Shown: positions 22,274 to 34,437 of the stretch, in pieces
How positions within the stretch are numbered: the first letter of the stretch is position 1
How the letters are laid out: every line of letters starts with the position of its first letter
Program-made: the position numbers and the translations under genes
The notes under the pieces: model-generated
Database searches by the model: none
Told to the model about the DNA's origin: nothing
What the model saw: the letters and a program-made list of their open reading frames with translations, nothing else
Origin: Manduca sexta
Taxonomy: Eukaryota; Arthropoda; Insecta; Lepidoptera; Sphingidae
DNA: 64,000 bases
Assembly: GCF_014839805.1 (NCBI RefSeq)
Contig: NC_051130.1
Location: forward strand, 8,494,001 to 8,558,000
Reading direction: 5' to 3'

Positions 22274-24267
22274 GGTAGGTTGCAAACTGACTGGATATGA
22301 TGGTCAGTCTTTAATTACGCCGGTAAAGTTGATGCGTTTCAACTTTCCCCACTATTATGTTCTATACCACGCGTGTACACAGATCGTCCGGTGGAAACTA
22401 CATTGTGCAACTGAGACATGCAGTAACTTTACTGTTTATCAGCACTTTGCTATTATCAATTAGAGCTGTCATAAAATCGTGTCTATTATCTTTCGTTTCC
22501 AAATTGTAAGAACAGTTGAAAAGTAATATTACGAGAATTTAATAATGTTGATTTATATTGTTGGTAGAAATGTTTCACGTAAAGTAAATAAGTTATTATT
22601 TTTATTTACTCAAATGCCGGAACCGGGCCATAGCATTTGACAAATATTCTGACTATTGACAACAGTGTTGCCAGGGCCCTTGAGTCGTAAGTTTCGTTTC
22701 GTTTCCTGAAAAGTTACATTTTTGCTGCAAAAGTTACATTATTGTTTTTTTTTATTTACGCGTTTTTGGGCAAGCATTTTTGTAGCTGCGAAACCGCGGG
22801 GACTTGCCTAGTAGAAAATGTGCGCGCGCACACTCAAGCAAAGTCAAGTTTTAATATATGCAAGATACGTTTCATATTGTCATGGCGAGCCATCTCTGAG
22901 TGTGATATGGAGTGAAATACTTTTTAGACCCGCCAGTTTTAGGCGTGTTTAATTTGGATGCGTTGAATAGAAATGCGTTCATAAACTGTTTACAATAAAA
23001 ATGTTGTATTACAAATCTCGTTGTTCTCAAAAGTTACGAAAATTGCCTTAAATATAAAAATTACTTACATGTTACGCGAGGGGGTCAAAAGTAACGAAAA
23101 ATGTAAGAAATGTAACCTTCTGGCAACACTGATTGACAAATTCATTTTTTTTTTAATATGTTCTGGCCGACTACAGGCTAAGGTCAAAGATCATATTGCC
23201 AAGGCATAGATTTCGATTACGTACAAAATAAAAATAAGTAAATTGAGCCATCGCGAGACGTCTGCCACATGTGAAATATTATTTTGTATAGGAAATATAC
23301 ATAAAAGATTAAAAATATGGCATAGCAAAAATAAAATACACAGGTTTATAGAAAAAGCTATACTCCGTCATTTATCAATTGAAGCCTAATGTAAATTCCA
23401 TAATTTGTCAATAGATGGTGCGGTAAAGTTTTATGTAAAAATTAGACCACGCTAGCAAGATATTTCGATCTTGACTTTAATATCTATCTAGTTTTATAAA
23501 ATACAGCAGATATTTAGTAATTATAATTCATACTTTTCGTCCCTTACGAGCGCAAGGACCTTCGAAATGTTAGGTTTCAGGCAGTTGCGCCGTTTGCGAT
23601 CCGCTGCCAAGGACTAGTCCCGTATAAATCGTTTCCGCCAACTTAGGTACAATAAGTATTGTCTTTAAATAAATTAATTAAATACTTTATTTATGACGTA
23701 GGCGAACAAAGTTGCACTTATGATACGTCAAAACTGAAGAACACTTAAGATCGCTGATATATAACTACGGACATTTTAAATTACGGATAATAAAGGCATA
23801 AGGTAAAGTTTGCCAGCACAGGTTGGCAGGTAGGGCGAAATATAAGGCTAACACGTCGCGATCTTCACCGGTGAGGACATGAACACTAGCCTATCTAACC
23901 TGCCAGCCTTTCACTACCTACCTAAATGAAAGTTAGTGGAATGAGAAAGGTAGAAAGAAACTACGGGCTTACGTTTTTTGGCAAAAATTATTGTTCATTA
24001 CATTTTTTGTATTTTTTTTAGTTCCAATAGTTATATAAGCTAATGCACCCACATCACCGATGATATAGAGTTCGAATTCGGAGATCGACTCTCTACAAAC
24101 CTATAACCGCTCGTAGTACATTACAATCTCTACAGCTCTACCACCCATAAAGAATCTATCCATGAGGCCTACGTATGTGTATTCTTTTTTATAGCGTTAA
24201 AGAGGGAAGATTTAGGATCACTTCCTCTTAAAGTATTAATCTTCATCGCTGTTTATAACCCTTCAGT
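22274..24267. other. Intergenic region 5' of PIGG, no gene seen
   Basis: Should contain the PIGG promoter (PIGG reads leftward from 22273). AT-rich with scattered GC spots. Around 23820-23920 a segment with gccagcacaggttggcagg and ctaacctgccagcc forms an imperfect inverted repeat. No open frame with domain-like sequence was found. Confidence 0.5.
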
Positions 24268-24271
24268 CTTC

Positions 24272-24304
24272 TATTTATTTATTTATTTATTTATTTATTT
24301 ATTT
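24272..24304 (+). repeat. (TTTA)n microsatellite
   Basis: About eight uninterrupted ATTT units. The sequence immediately after it (cagtaaatgtatacaggcgg...cttaatgcctgagtc) resembles the 3' end of a LINE inserted in minus orientation, so the microsatellite is probably its degenerate tail. Confidence 0.75.
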
Positions 24305-24400
24305 CAACTTTATATACAGTAAATGTATACAGGCGGACTTAATGCCTGAGTCTTCTAGTCGTCGTTATTGACCAAGGCTTTTAATATAGACGTCCTTTTC
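24305..24400 (-). mobile_element. LINE 3'-tail fragment (probable)
   Basis: A short stretch next to the TTTA run, with tacaggcggacttaatgcc. The arrangement suggests a 5'-truncated non-LTR element read on the minus strand. Confidence 0.35.
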
Positions 24401-25074
24401 ATTATCAACGAGGCTATGTGCACTTTGGTCAATTTGTAATTTCGAGGTATTGAAATAATCTCTTTTCTATTAAAAAATAACAAACATATAAACAAAATGA
24501 TTAGTGTGATTTATTAAGCTTTTATTTAGAAAACACGTAAACAACTTTAAAATCATTCACTAAAAATACAGACAAGTAAGTAATTCCAAAGAAAATAAAC
24601 AGTTTCTCTACCCACATACATTTTATTGTCACGATAACAAAATTAGAATTTTATTTTTATCTTGCACTGTTCTGTGATGAATAAATTATTTTTATAATCT
24701 ACGTAAACGTAGTAATGACGTATGCGAAAAATTTCTTTGAATACAATGCCTTAGCATCACACCCACTTCAAGGTGAAATATGGTAAGTTCTCGAAGGGCA
24801 CCTACGAATCTAGAATGAATAAATCGTTCAGTTATTTCAGTTTTTAGTGTAATCATTGCTATTGTGACCATGATTTTGGATGACGTATCGGGGATATTAT
24901 TTCGAATACTTTAATTTTTTTTATGTTACAATTTCTATATCTAGAGTAGAGGGAGATTAGTACATCCGTCCAAAATTTAAATGCACACATATTCAGCTGA
25001 CAGCATTTGCTTTATATAATACGGCAGGATAGGGATATTACCATTATATCTGGTACATTATATCCAACTAGGTT

Positions 25075-25260
25075 TAAATGTGGCTCCGCCCGCGTGAAAA
25101 AGGTTATATGGATAAATATGTTTCCCGAGCTCAATAGTAGAACTTAGTAGTAATGTAGCTTTTTATTTATGAAAAATATTTCAAAATCGGTTTCGTAATT
25201 CCTGAGATTAGGGCATTTAAACAAGGTCATCAGCTTTATGTATTCTTATAGATATTGCGG
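25075..25260 (+). mobile_element. RTE-type LINE tail remnant
   Basis: Contains ggctccgcccgcgtgaaaaa, then cggtttcgtaattcctgaga followed by ttagggcatttaaacaa. This matches in layout the tails at 46221-46441 and 49685-49830. Confidence 0.5.
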
Positions 25261-25319
25261 TAATATATCCTTTTTTAGTAAATAGTAAGTATTTTATAAC
25301 CGCATTTTATAACATTAAT

Positions 25320-26061
25320 ATTTATTTATTTATTATTAACGGACTGCTAACGAAGTTTACAATTCAATTTAAATCCACACATGTATATAGTAACAGTCTC
25401 TTATGTAATTGTAACTCTAGTTACAAGCAGTCACAGCATGAGCCACAATATATATTTTCAACCTTAAACAATAATTACTCTAATAATGTTTAGTACAACT
25501 GCAATAAAAATACGTAAAATCTTATATACTATTTATAACAAAAGAGAAAAAACAAAACATACATAGTTAACATTCAGCGTTACTCAATAATTTACGTCTA
25601 AATTGTAATAATTTATCACCAAAAATATCGACGTCATTACGGAAACCAACTGTTTGGTTGTACAGAATAGACAGGCGAGGAACAGGAGCTTGCTTCCCTT
25701 TATTAGTTCTATTGAACCGAACATGAAATAAGGGTCCAGGTTTTCGAGGCGGTCTATTTGGTGCCATTAATAAAAACTTGTTAAGTAAATAAGGGGCATC
25801 TATTACACCATTCATAATCTTATGTAGGAAGAGTAAATTCAAAAAATCTCTTCTATCACTTAGAGACTGTAAATTAAAATGTATAAGCTTTTCTTTATAA
25901 GATTTAATATGGGCAGGTGGTCTAAATCTGTATGACAAATGGTAGAGTAGTTTTTTTTGAACTTTCTCTATTCTATTAATGTGTATTTTATATAATGGTG
26001 ACCAGACAGCACTACAGTAATCCAATAATAATAATAATAATATTTTTTTACATAGATTCAC
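25320..26061 (-). pseudogene. 5'-truncated non-LTR retrotransposon, RT C-terminal end
   Basis: The minus-strand frame 26061-25567 (164 codons) contains LLDYCSAVWSPLYKIHINRI, then EKVQKKLLYHLSYRFRPP, then LQSLSDRRDFLNLLFLHKI. This is the typical C-terminal region after the reverse transcriptase of jockey/CR1-like LINEs. The catalytic RT motifs and the endonuclease are absent, so it is a dead 5'-truncated copy. The stop is at 25567, and the AT-rich sequence down to about 25320 is likely its 3' UTR. A TAA microsatellite-like run lies in the leucine-rich start at about 26020-26045. Confidence 0.8.
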
Positions 26062-26671
26062 TTTACAGTCTCACACACAGTGCTGACTTTGCTAATACAA
26101 GCCATGTGTCATAGGTTTCGTGGATTTGTTTTTATTATTAAAAAGCTTCTCGTTTTCTTATCTTTTGGACCTGCATTACAATACCTAACAGTTGAAGAAG
26201 TGTTTGCGGATGACACAAATATAAGTCTAAATACGGGGTTCGAATTAGCGTTTCTTCGTTTCATAATTGTATTATCGTCCGCTGCATGTGGACAGGTATA
26301 TGAAGTATGATTAAAAACGCTTATGAAGATTGAATTGAAGTGAAAACATCTGCTAATGTGGAGATGTTATGTAGGTTGTAGAAAATCTAACTGCGGGGTA
26401 ATAGATTGCCTCGCTCTGCCCGGGGTATTATAAACGCATTTACATCAGTTAACTACATTTATATTTATGCAATATTTTCTTCATGCCATTAAGACTTATA
26501 ACATGTGAGTCTAAACAATTTGGATATTTTAAATAACTCCCAAAAACCGGATCTGCTTTCTATTGAAATCTAGATTATAGTTCCCAGTCCCAGGAACGGA
26601 CAATGAATTGTCACTCTACGGCCTGCAAGTTCAAGGTGTGTTTCCGATGAATCACATCGGTGTGGGCTGCT

Positions 26672-26679
26672 GAAAATTC
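26672..26679 (+). promoter_or_regulatory. Heat-shock-element core (GAAaaTTC)
   Basis: An inverted GAA/TTC pair with the correct two-base spacing, directly upstream of the TATA-like box of the small heat-shock gene. Two pairs alone are a weak HSE. A wider TTC...GAA arrangement also lies at 26582-26597. Confidence 0.4.
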
Positions 26680-26687
26680 TATTTAAA
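26680..26687 (+). promoter_or_regulatory. TATA-like box TATTTAAA of l(2)efl
   Basis: TATTTAAA immediately follows the HSE core, about 25-30 bases before a CAGT initiator-like sequence near 26707. The presumed first exon then runs to a donor at 26778. Confidence 0.45.
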
Positions 26688-26706
26688 ACACTTGGACGAA
26701 CCGACA

Positions 26707-26778
26707 GCCAGTAGTCGAACGACTGACACGAGCAAACAACAGCAGCGCGCGCCTGCAACGAACAAAATCCAATACAAG
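26707..26778 (+). other. l(2)efl: Putative 5' non-coding exon of l(2)efl
   Basis: Starts at an initiator-like site downstream of the TATA box and ends with TACAAG|gtgcgt. It would splice to the acceptor ccattccag at 28672, directly before ATG TCG. This is an inference from site quality and from the way the acceptor abuts the start codon. I saw no other evidence. Confidence 0.35.
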
Positions 26779-28672
26779 GTGCGTAGTGCTGGACATCGTA
26801 CATCAACTTTTAATAGTGCATAGTGGTCTATAGCGAAGCTTGCTGCTCGGAAAACGTATGTTTTTAATTAGTGTTTGTGTGGTGTCAAAGATTCAGTGTT
26901 TAGTGTTATTTTTTTAATAATTTTAATTTTGTTATTAAACAAGTTACGCGTTATAGCGAGTTGTATTAAAGTTTGTGGATCTCTTTAGTTTTGTCGCATC
27001 GTTGGAGTCTTATCGATAAAATAGACCGCGATTTTTGGTTATCTAATTTTTATTTGGACTTAAATGATCCAAACAAATTTATACGTTTAATTTTATGAAA
27101 ATACTTATTACTAAATTAAATTAAATAACGTAACATTGTTCAATATTTTTCTGCATGTGTTGTGACATTCGCAAGCTCTTCTTTAAATATTCAAGATTTT
27201 GATATTTGACTTCCCGTAAACTAAAATAATTATATATAAGAACTATTTATAAGACAGTATTTCACAAGTCTTCGGCATCATCATTCTAATCTGATAAATA
27301 CATAGAGCAGCGTTTGACAATATAAAATTTACGACCAAATTAAATAACGAAAAACAAAATAACAAAAACCTACATAGTATTCATAGCAAGAAATTTAGTT
27401 CAGTCAGTTGCATCACATCTAAATAGTTCACAGGTGAATCACTCGTGGAAACGTTCCAGAACAATATTTGGGATTTCAGATACTGCGTTCATTAAATCTG
27501 TGCGACCAATACAAATAGCTTTATACAAACAATGTTATTACATACAAGAAATTAATCAGTCTACTTATTAAATAAAGGTTATTTAAGTATAACATCGGTT
27601 TTATAAAAGTAATAAGAATGTATATGGAAATTTTGATAATAATTTTCTGGTTATTTTAGGTATCGTAAATTATTTGCGAGTCCATATTCGAAAACCCAGA
27701 ATATAATATTGTTTTTTTGGTTGCAATTTTCTGTAGTTACGTCGTAGTACCTATATTTATAAATGCCGCGAGTATTATGTTTAAGTTTTTTAAGATCGCT
27801 ATACTTTCAAAAATGTTGTAGTTCATTTAGTTTTTAAATTACTTTGTTATAGTTAATTTATCAATTGTTTATAAATATTTAAGTTTTTGTTAGGGACTTA
27901 AAAATCTATAGCTTGTATTTTTTAATCAATATTATTGCGACTTCATTCCATTGTCATGGATTATACAAATAATATTTCCATTAAAAATATTATCTGACAT
28001 CCGATCTCAATCACAAAACGTTGATTTGCGTGGCGCTATTATTGGAAAATCAGTAAGCGCCGAGAATAAACTCCTCAAAAATATCCACTGTTTATCTGGT
28101 CTCGGTGAATGGGAGACGATGCTGTTGATTTATGGAATATGCGCGGTTTTATGTCTGTCCGCGTGTTTGGCACTAGTGTCTGCATTAAAATATCCAGTGC
28201 GATGATGCACATTTCAATGTACATTCTTATAGCAAATTAACGTTATTGGATTGATTTAGGTGTGGCCAATTTTTATTTGGTATATGTTAATATTTGTGGA
28301 ATATTGTTCTTTCTACTGATGTTTGTTTTGTTGATGATATTACCATAGACTTTTTTTTTTTTTTTGGTTTGATTTACTCCTTAAGGAGAAGGCAAAGGCT
28401 CTTAGCCATACAGCCTATTTTACCATAGACTTCGCGGGTAAATAATTTTTTTGAAAGTTTTGGCTCACCAGCCAGTGTTTTTTTGTAACAATTTCAAAAT
28501 GCACAAGATATAGAGCACGAAGTGCATTTCTGGATTAATGTGTGCTCTACAATTGTGCGCACTGTTTACTTTCATCGATATTTAAAGTTAATTAGTTTTA
28601 ACTAGAATTATCTGTTTATCGAACACTAACGATCAACATATTATAATCTAATAAATAAACATGCCATTCCAG
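26779..28672 (+). other. Putative l(2)efl 5' UTR intron
   Basis: AT-rich, 1.9 kb. An open frame at 27951-28205, ending in a hydrophobic segment (LIYGICAVLCLSACLALVSA), begins at TTG and has no recognised homology. I do not call it a gene. A small retroposed insertion with target-site duplication lies at 28341-28432. Confidence 0.4.
28341..28432 (-). mobile_element. Small 5'-truncated retroposed insertion with 12-bp target duplication
   Basis: TACCATAGACTT flanks the insert at 28341-28352 and 28421-28432. A long T run follows the left copy (the poly(A) tail of a minus-strand insertion). The short body contains ctccttaaggagaaggcaaa and cttagccatacagcc. Confidence 0.8.
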
Positions 28673-29913
28673 ATGTCGATAGTACCAATGATGTTCCGTG
28701 ACTGGTGGGACGAGTGGGAGCGCCCCTCGCGCCTCCTGGACCAGCACTTCGGCATGGGGCTGAAGAGAGACGAACTGCTGTCCTCCCTATCCTCCTTCCC
28801 TTCCACTTCACTCTTCAGGAATTCATACTTCAGGCCGTGGAGGACCACCCTCGCGCGCCAAGAGTCCGCTTCCACCATCAACCTGACTAAGGAGAAATTT
28901 GAAGTAAGTTTTAAGTTCTATTTTGTAGTAGATAATTTTGGAGTTGACATGGCACGATCTTTATATACTTAGCAGTAATTAGTTCGTAATAGTGGAGGAT
29001 CGCTATTCATTTAAGAGTTTTGGTGAGGCTTATCCCAAATGTAGGATATCTGAAATGAATAATGAATTGCCTTTATAATATTGTTCTTTGCATTTTGAAC
29101 CTATGGACATTGATAGAGTAACATGATGTAACTATAGTTACTCGCTGGAGCTGTAACTACGCGTTGTAAATTATATTATCGTCCATGTGCCACATGAACC
29201 GTGAAATCGTAAATTAGTTCTAAGGCTACCGACAAAGATTCTTGCCAACGGGTTAATCTATGTTTAGTCACGCTAATAAAGGAATGATCTCATTCTAGTA
29301 AGCAATAGAGTTCAGTATTTACAATTTCTCAGATTATCCGAGACTTCTAAATACTTAAATAAGTAAATAAAATTATAGCGATAATGATGTTTATGTGTTA
29401 AAACTTCTTATAAACCTCAGTAACTGCCTAGTCAAATAATTTCTCATATCCAAGTATCTAAGGATTTCAGATTTCAGACTATTCAAATCTCTCCAGCCAT
29501 TTATCTCATTTATACAGAATATATATTTACAGTCCATATAACCTACCTATCGAACATTCCAGGTCATCCTAGACGTACAGCAATTTGCTCCAGAGGAGAT
29601 CACAGTGAAGGCGTCAAACAACAGCGTCCTCGTCGAAGGCAAGCACGAGGAGAAACCAGACGAGCACGGCTTCATCTCGCGCCAGTTCACGCGCAGATAC
29701 ATCCTGCCTTCAGGCTACGAGATTGCGGACCTCGTCAGCACTCTCTCCTCAGACGGAGTCCTCACAATCACAGCTCCGAAACGTGCCCCGCCCAATGCTG
29801 GAGAAAGGATCGTTCCCATCACGAAGACAGGACCTGCGAAGCAAGCTGAGCCTGCCAAGCCCAGCTCGGAGCAGCCCCGCGAACAGACGGTGCCTATCGT
29901 CACTTCCCCCTAA
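28673..29913 (+). CDS. l(2)efl: Small heat-shock protein, l(2)efl / alpha-crystallin family, two coding exons
   Basis: Coding exons 28673-28903 (donor GAA|gtaagt) and 29563-29913 (acceptor cattccag, stop TAA), phase 0 junction, 193 aa. The N-terminus MSIVPMMFRDWWDEW and SRLLDQHFGMGLKRDELLSS match lethal(2)essential for life of Drosophila. The alpha-crystallin domain runs from about residue 72 (TKEKFEVILDVQQFAPEEIT, VEGKHEEKPDEHGFISRQF, RRYILPSGY) to the SSDGVLTITAP motif. A proline-rich tail follows. From the family: an ATP-independent cytosolic holdase that is stress-induced or developmentally expressed. An in-frame ATG at 28661 would add MPFQ, but atgccattccag looks like a 3' splice site, and homologues start MSxVP, so I prefer 28673. 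Confidence 0.94.
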
Positions 29914-29980
29914 ACTATCCTGAGGTCACAGCCTCGTGCAATGCACAACGATCGAAACATAAATAGCATTTATTTAAGCC

Positions 29981-29998
29981 CGTCGTTGGCCAACGACG
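29981..29998. other. 18-bp perfect palindrome in l(2)efl 3' UTR
   Basis: CGTCGTTGGCCAACGACG reads the same on both strands. In RNA it could fold only as a tight hairpin with a small loop, or act as a DNA or protein dimer site. Function unknown. Confidence 0.6.
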
Positions 29999-30066
29999 AG
30001 CAACGATTCGAAATGAACGAATTAGGTTTTATAAAGAGGAATGCAAAACATCATTATTTATAAATT

Positions 30067-30072
30067 AATAAA
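30067..30072 (+). terminator. l(2)efl poly(A) signal candidate
   Basis: AATAAA about 155 bases past the stop codon, the first such hexamer in the 3' flank. Confidence 0.5.
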
Positions 30073-30758
30073 TGATATACTAATTCATTGGAAGGTTTTA
30101 TTTTGATTCTTTATCATGAAATCGTGAATATAAAATATAAACTTTATTTTATTACGTTTAATTTTATACGAATGAATTTGCGAATGTGATTCATAAAATT
30201 AAAATTCATAATGAATAAATTTACTAATATTTTTCTTGTACCTTTAACTAATTATAAAAAAAAAACAGATAGAAATCATGAATCAATAGTCTAATAATAA
30301 CGGTTCATGGGATTATGACCAAGGTCGGAGGTGTTTTGTTTTCTTTTTGGTGGAAAATATAAAAAATAGAGGCCAATAAAGATACCTGATAGGTGGATGT
30401 CAATATCCTTAGGTGTTCCAACTACTTTGTTTCTGATGTGGACCTGGAATACTAGTCTCTTCCATCAGTATGATCATATATAGGGTTCAATCCCATTTTA
30501 CGCAATATTTGCTCAGAATTTTACCTCTAAGAATTTCGTGCAGAAGATTCTTAGATATATTATTCGAAATAGATGTTTTATTATCATTTTGGTGTTTATG
30601 TTTTGAAAGCTATATCATTTTAGCGCCATCTCTACATCTTCCCAGGAACTGATTATGTTGTTTCAATATCTATGACACAGATGGCACTACCGTAGCGTAA
30701 TCATGCGGCTCTACTATTATAATTAAATTTTTAATTAATCCTAAGACATATTCAACAT

Positions 30759-31067
30759 ATGCTAGTATTTAGACAAAGTAAACCAAATCGTGTGTTGTAT
30801 CACCAGATCGCATTAGCCAAACCTCACAATAGGCTACCACAGACCTCGATTTATTGGCGAGAGAATCAATTGTGTGAGTTATTTGAAAGGGCCGCGAGGC
30901 GTACGCGCATGTTTATTCGCACATTTAAAGGACAACAGATTACTAAGAAACACTTAAAGCTCCGCCGTACAAACCGCGAACTAACATTAATGTTTAGCGA
31001 ATGTAAAACGCCGCAGAAAGCAATGAGCGAGCGCTACGCACACCGGCAAACTGCAAATAACGAATAA
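30759..31067 (+). other. Unassigned 102-codon open frame
   Basis: Starts at ATG, ends TAA, with no recognised domain. The product is strongly basic, with segments such as WRENQLCELFERAARRTRMF. No splice sites or poly(A) signal close by stand out. The base composition is more even than the flanks. It could be a small gene, part of a lncRNA or a conserved non-coding element. I lean against a gene. Confidence 0.2.
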
Positions 31068-32408
31068 CTCCTTCACTAGTTAATGTAAAATGTGTACTGC
31101 GGCGAGGAGGGCTGGCACTGTCATTATTTAATATTCTTTTGGTTCCCAATTAATCTTTGGTTGCTGTGCAAGAAATTTTCTTAAGTATTTTCATTACATG
31201 TAGGTATAACAGATGCAAAAAATACACGTAATTACTTTGTCGTAGTAATCTTCTAGATATTTATTACAAAACGACGAGATAGAATTTAAAAATGGTACAT
31301 GTTAGAAATATTTGGCAAAAGATTATAAGCACAATTATTGTACAACATTTTTCGTTTTTAATCAATAACAATTTATATTAAATAAATATAGCGAAAGTAG
31401 CTTTTATTTTATTTTCCGAAAGGGTCGTTTTTATTTGTTATTAAATTAAGAATATTATAGTAAATGAGAACTCTATGCCCAATAAAATCAATGTTACAGG
31501 AATCATGATAGCGCACTCTACCACTATGAAATAGGTCATTAAGAACAAAAATGTTAGGAAGGCGCAATCATTATAAAGGATACTTTAGGTGGCAGATATG
31601 TATGTAAGTAGTTTTCTCAGTAAGTGATTAATTTATAATCTTATGAGAAATAAATGATTCTTAAACCTAAAAAACCTATTGTATTGTAGGTTAGGTTGTA
31701 GTACTCGTGAGATACAATTTCCAATAAACCTTCTTGTTTCTTAGCCATAGTCTCTACCTCCTATTATTGCCAACCATATCTAATAAATATTAAGATTTTG
31801 TGCTACGAGCAACCCTGAATAATAACTCGTAAAATGTCATCCATACAAAATTTCTATAATTTGCCTTAGTACAATAATTTTAAACCTATTACTTTTATTC
31901 ATATCAAATGTTTAAAATAGATAAGTGAATGAATATGAAACGGGTCGCTAAAAGCGTTTTGTTAAAGCGTGTGCGGAGTAGACCTCATACTTTGTTTCAA
32001 TGTGGGTATAATAAATATTTTTTTTGTCAAGGGACTAGCGTTTTATTAAAAAATTTAATCGCGAAAACCTGTAACAGCGGACCAATAGAGCGGCATAGTC
32101 GTGAAGTTACAATCAAGTTCCTTAAGTAATTTAAAAAGGGGTTTTTGATACAAAAAATCAAAATTAATAATTTTTATATGAAAGTTTTAAGAGTATAGAT
32201 CATTTATGTAAGTGTAAAGAAGAATAATATTAATTAAATATCTTATTGTAGATATTGAGTTTACTCATATGTTTATGAACAACCATTACGTTGCCCACTA
32301 TTACATTATAGACTCTGCAATCTAGAGTTTGTTTTTTTATTATAAGCTCTAAAAAAAGTGATGCTGTGTGCACATCCCAAAGGAAAAAAAGAAAAATTAC
32401 TGGATATT

Positions 32409-32475
32409 AAGTATAAACTCTCGGGATGAATAAGTATAAACTCTCGGGATGAATAAGTATTAACTCTCTGGATAT
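32409..32475 (+). repeat. 23-bp tandem repeat, about 3 units
   Basis: Two identical units containing agtataaactctcgggatg, and a third diverged unit (agtattaactctctggat). Confidence 0.75.
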
Positions 32476-33706
32476 TAAGAATATATTATGAGGAACGCAA
32501 ATGACTGTAAATGAATTTATATAAGAAAGAGTATCATAGTAATGTGTACGTTTTATTTAATATAGTGTATTGAATAAATTCCTACTACCAATATAACTTC
32601 GTGATATGCAGGTTTTTATTTTATAACGTTTTAATGGTGTATGTGCAATGTGCAACCCACAGGCTCCGTATAGCTTACTTCATTAGGAATGTTTAGTGAA
32701 CTACACTTACACCATTAATATAATCATAATATTATATAGGCAATGATATATCCTTCATAAATATTTAATTCATAACATGGAAAGAGGCACTGCCTACTCG
32801 CGAACGCGTTTTGTGTAAATATGTATTATTTTTACAGTCATTTGCTATTAATAGTATTTATGGACTATTTTAATTACGGTGAATATTTTTATCTATTACC
32901 TAGCAACTTTGTAAAGCTGGTATCCTGCTCAAAACAAACAAGTGACCATAAACAGAATAATATTGAAAACTAGTAGGTATCGCTTACCATCAGGCGAATG
33001 GCAAGCTCGTCTCGTCATTCAAAGCAATAAAAAAAAGAAGATATCTGATTATTGGGACTAAAGTTAATATTTTTGGATTACATAATCGAAGACTACAAAG
33101 TCTTTACGTAGAACATCTTGCGTAAATACCAATGTTAATATCGAAATATATTGTTAAAATTTACATTAACTTGATAGTTAATTAACAGAAAAATAGCATC
33201 GAAAACCTTACATTCGCTTACTTATGCGGAGACTGCCGCTCCCTAATATAGATTATGCAACAATGGGCGCTGTGCATATTGATTTTATTACATAATTATA
33301 AAGCATTTTTGGTCTCCATCCTCGTATATAATTGTGAACATAGATAACTAGATTTTAACACACAAGTACGCCGACCATCCAGCAAGTTTGTATAAAACAA
33401 TTAGTTGATTTCGAAATGCGACTTGTACGAATACTCGTCAATTTGTGTCTAAGATTTCAACATATTGTGCTAATAGGACAAGCATATTTATATACTTAGC
33501 AAGTTATATACATACGTAGGTATATGTTGACGTATTTATCTACGAAAGGGACGAAACGCCATAATATTGACCACAAATTCCTAATTGGAATTACACAAAC
33601 ATATTTTATTTTAGAACTTCCAAAATTTTATTGTCCGCTTAACCTCGTGGTTTATAGACCAAGCAATTTATACAAAGATTTCATCATTTGTGTGTACCTA
33701 ATTTAG

Positions 33707-33868
33707 CTCGAAGGCAAGGGACCAAGAGGGCATAATCCGAAGCGCTGGTCGGACCAGGTCGCCAAATGCCTAAATATGCCAATGAGCGTAGCGGTGCACC
33801 AAGCCGAATATCGCGCCTCGTGGAGGAGATTACTGAATGACCTTGGACGGGATCACGATCCTCAGTAA
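33707..33868 (+). pseudogene. LINE reverse-transcriptase C-terminal fragment
   Basis: The 53-codon frame reads GKGPRGHNPKRWSDQVAKCL, then AVHQAEYRASWRRLLNDLGR, then a stop. The RW-D motif followed by A..R..WR is the C-terminal tail signature of RTE/R1-like non-LTR ORF2 proteins. Only this tail remains. Confidence 0.7.
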
Positions 33869-34437
33869 TGAGGGGCCGACCGAAGAGGCTATTTAATTTT
33901 TAAAAATAAACCTAGTTACAAATTTTACGCAGTTAAGGTCCATCTTCTCTTCAGTCTGCAAGTCCACTGACGAATATAGGCCTCCCTTATGCAGTTAAGG
34001 TCCATAACTGTATTCGTTAGTCATACTAAAGAAATGAGTCCAATAAACTCAAAAAATGCGATAGTAATTATGCATATTAAACACATTACATTACAAAGAG
34101 CCGTATCTGCAAACAATTTCGCATTCGTCCGACTAATGTGTAAAATAAAATAGAGTTTAGCCGACATTGGTACGTGGCCTGTGTAATGGATCCCGTAGTC
34201 ATGGATCACTCCGCTCTAAACGGAGTCCACTCCGCCGGGGAAGGGGGAGGGTGCGACGTGGAGTGGAGAGGGAGGGTTCATCAATCAGCCCGGAGCGATT
34301 ATGGAAGACGTGGCGCGAGGTGTAAGAGTTTGGAGGCTGGTGTTTTAATGAAGAAAGACTGTGATATATTTTGAGACTTAGTGATGATGGATTTTATTTA
34401 ATGTTCTTACGTAAAATTATAAAGTATTTGATAATAA

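Larger units (their letters stand above)
30073..33706. other. Intergenic region, no certain gene
   Basis: Mostly AT-rich. A 102-codon ATG-initiated frame at 30759-31067 lies in a locally GC-richer block (30840-31110). It is basic, with no known domain, and is more likely a conserved regulatory block or chance. A short tandem repeat lies at 32409-32475. Confidence 0.4.

Noticed and set aside
27951..28205. 84-codon frame with a hydrophobic C-terminal segment
   Set aside because: Starts at TTG, no homology recognised, and lies in the presumed l(2)efl leader intron. Kept only as a note.
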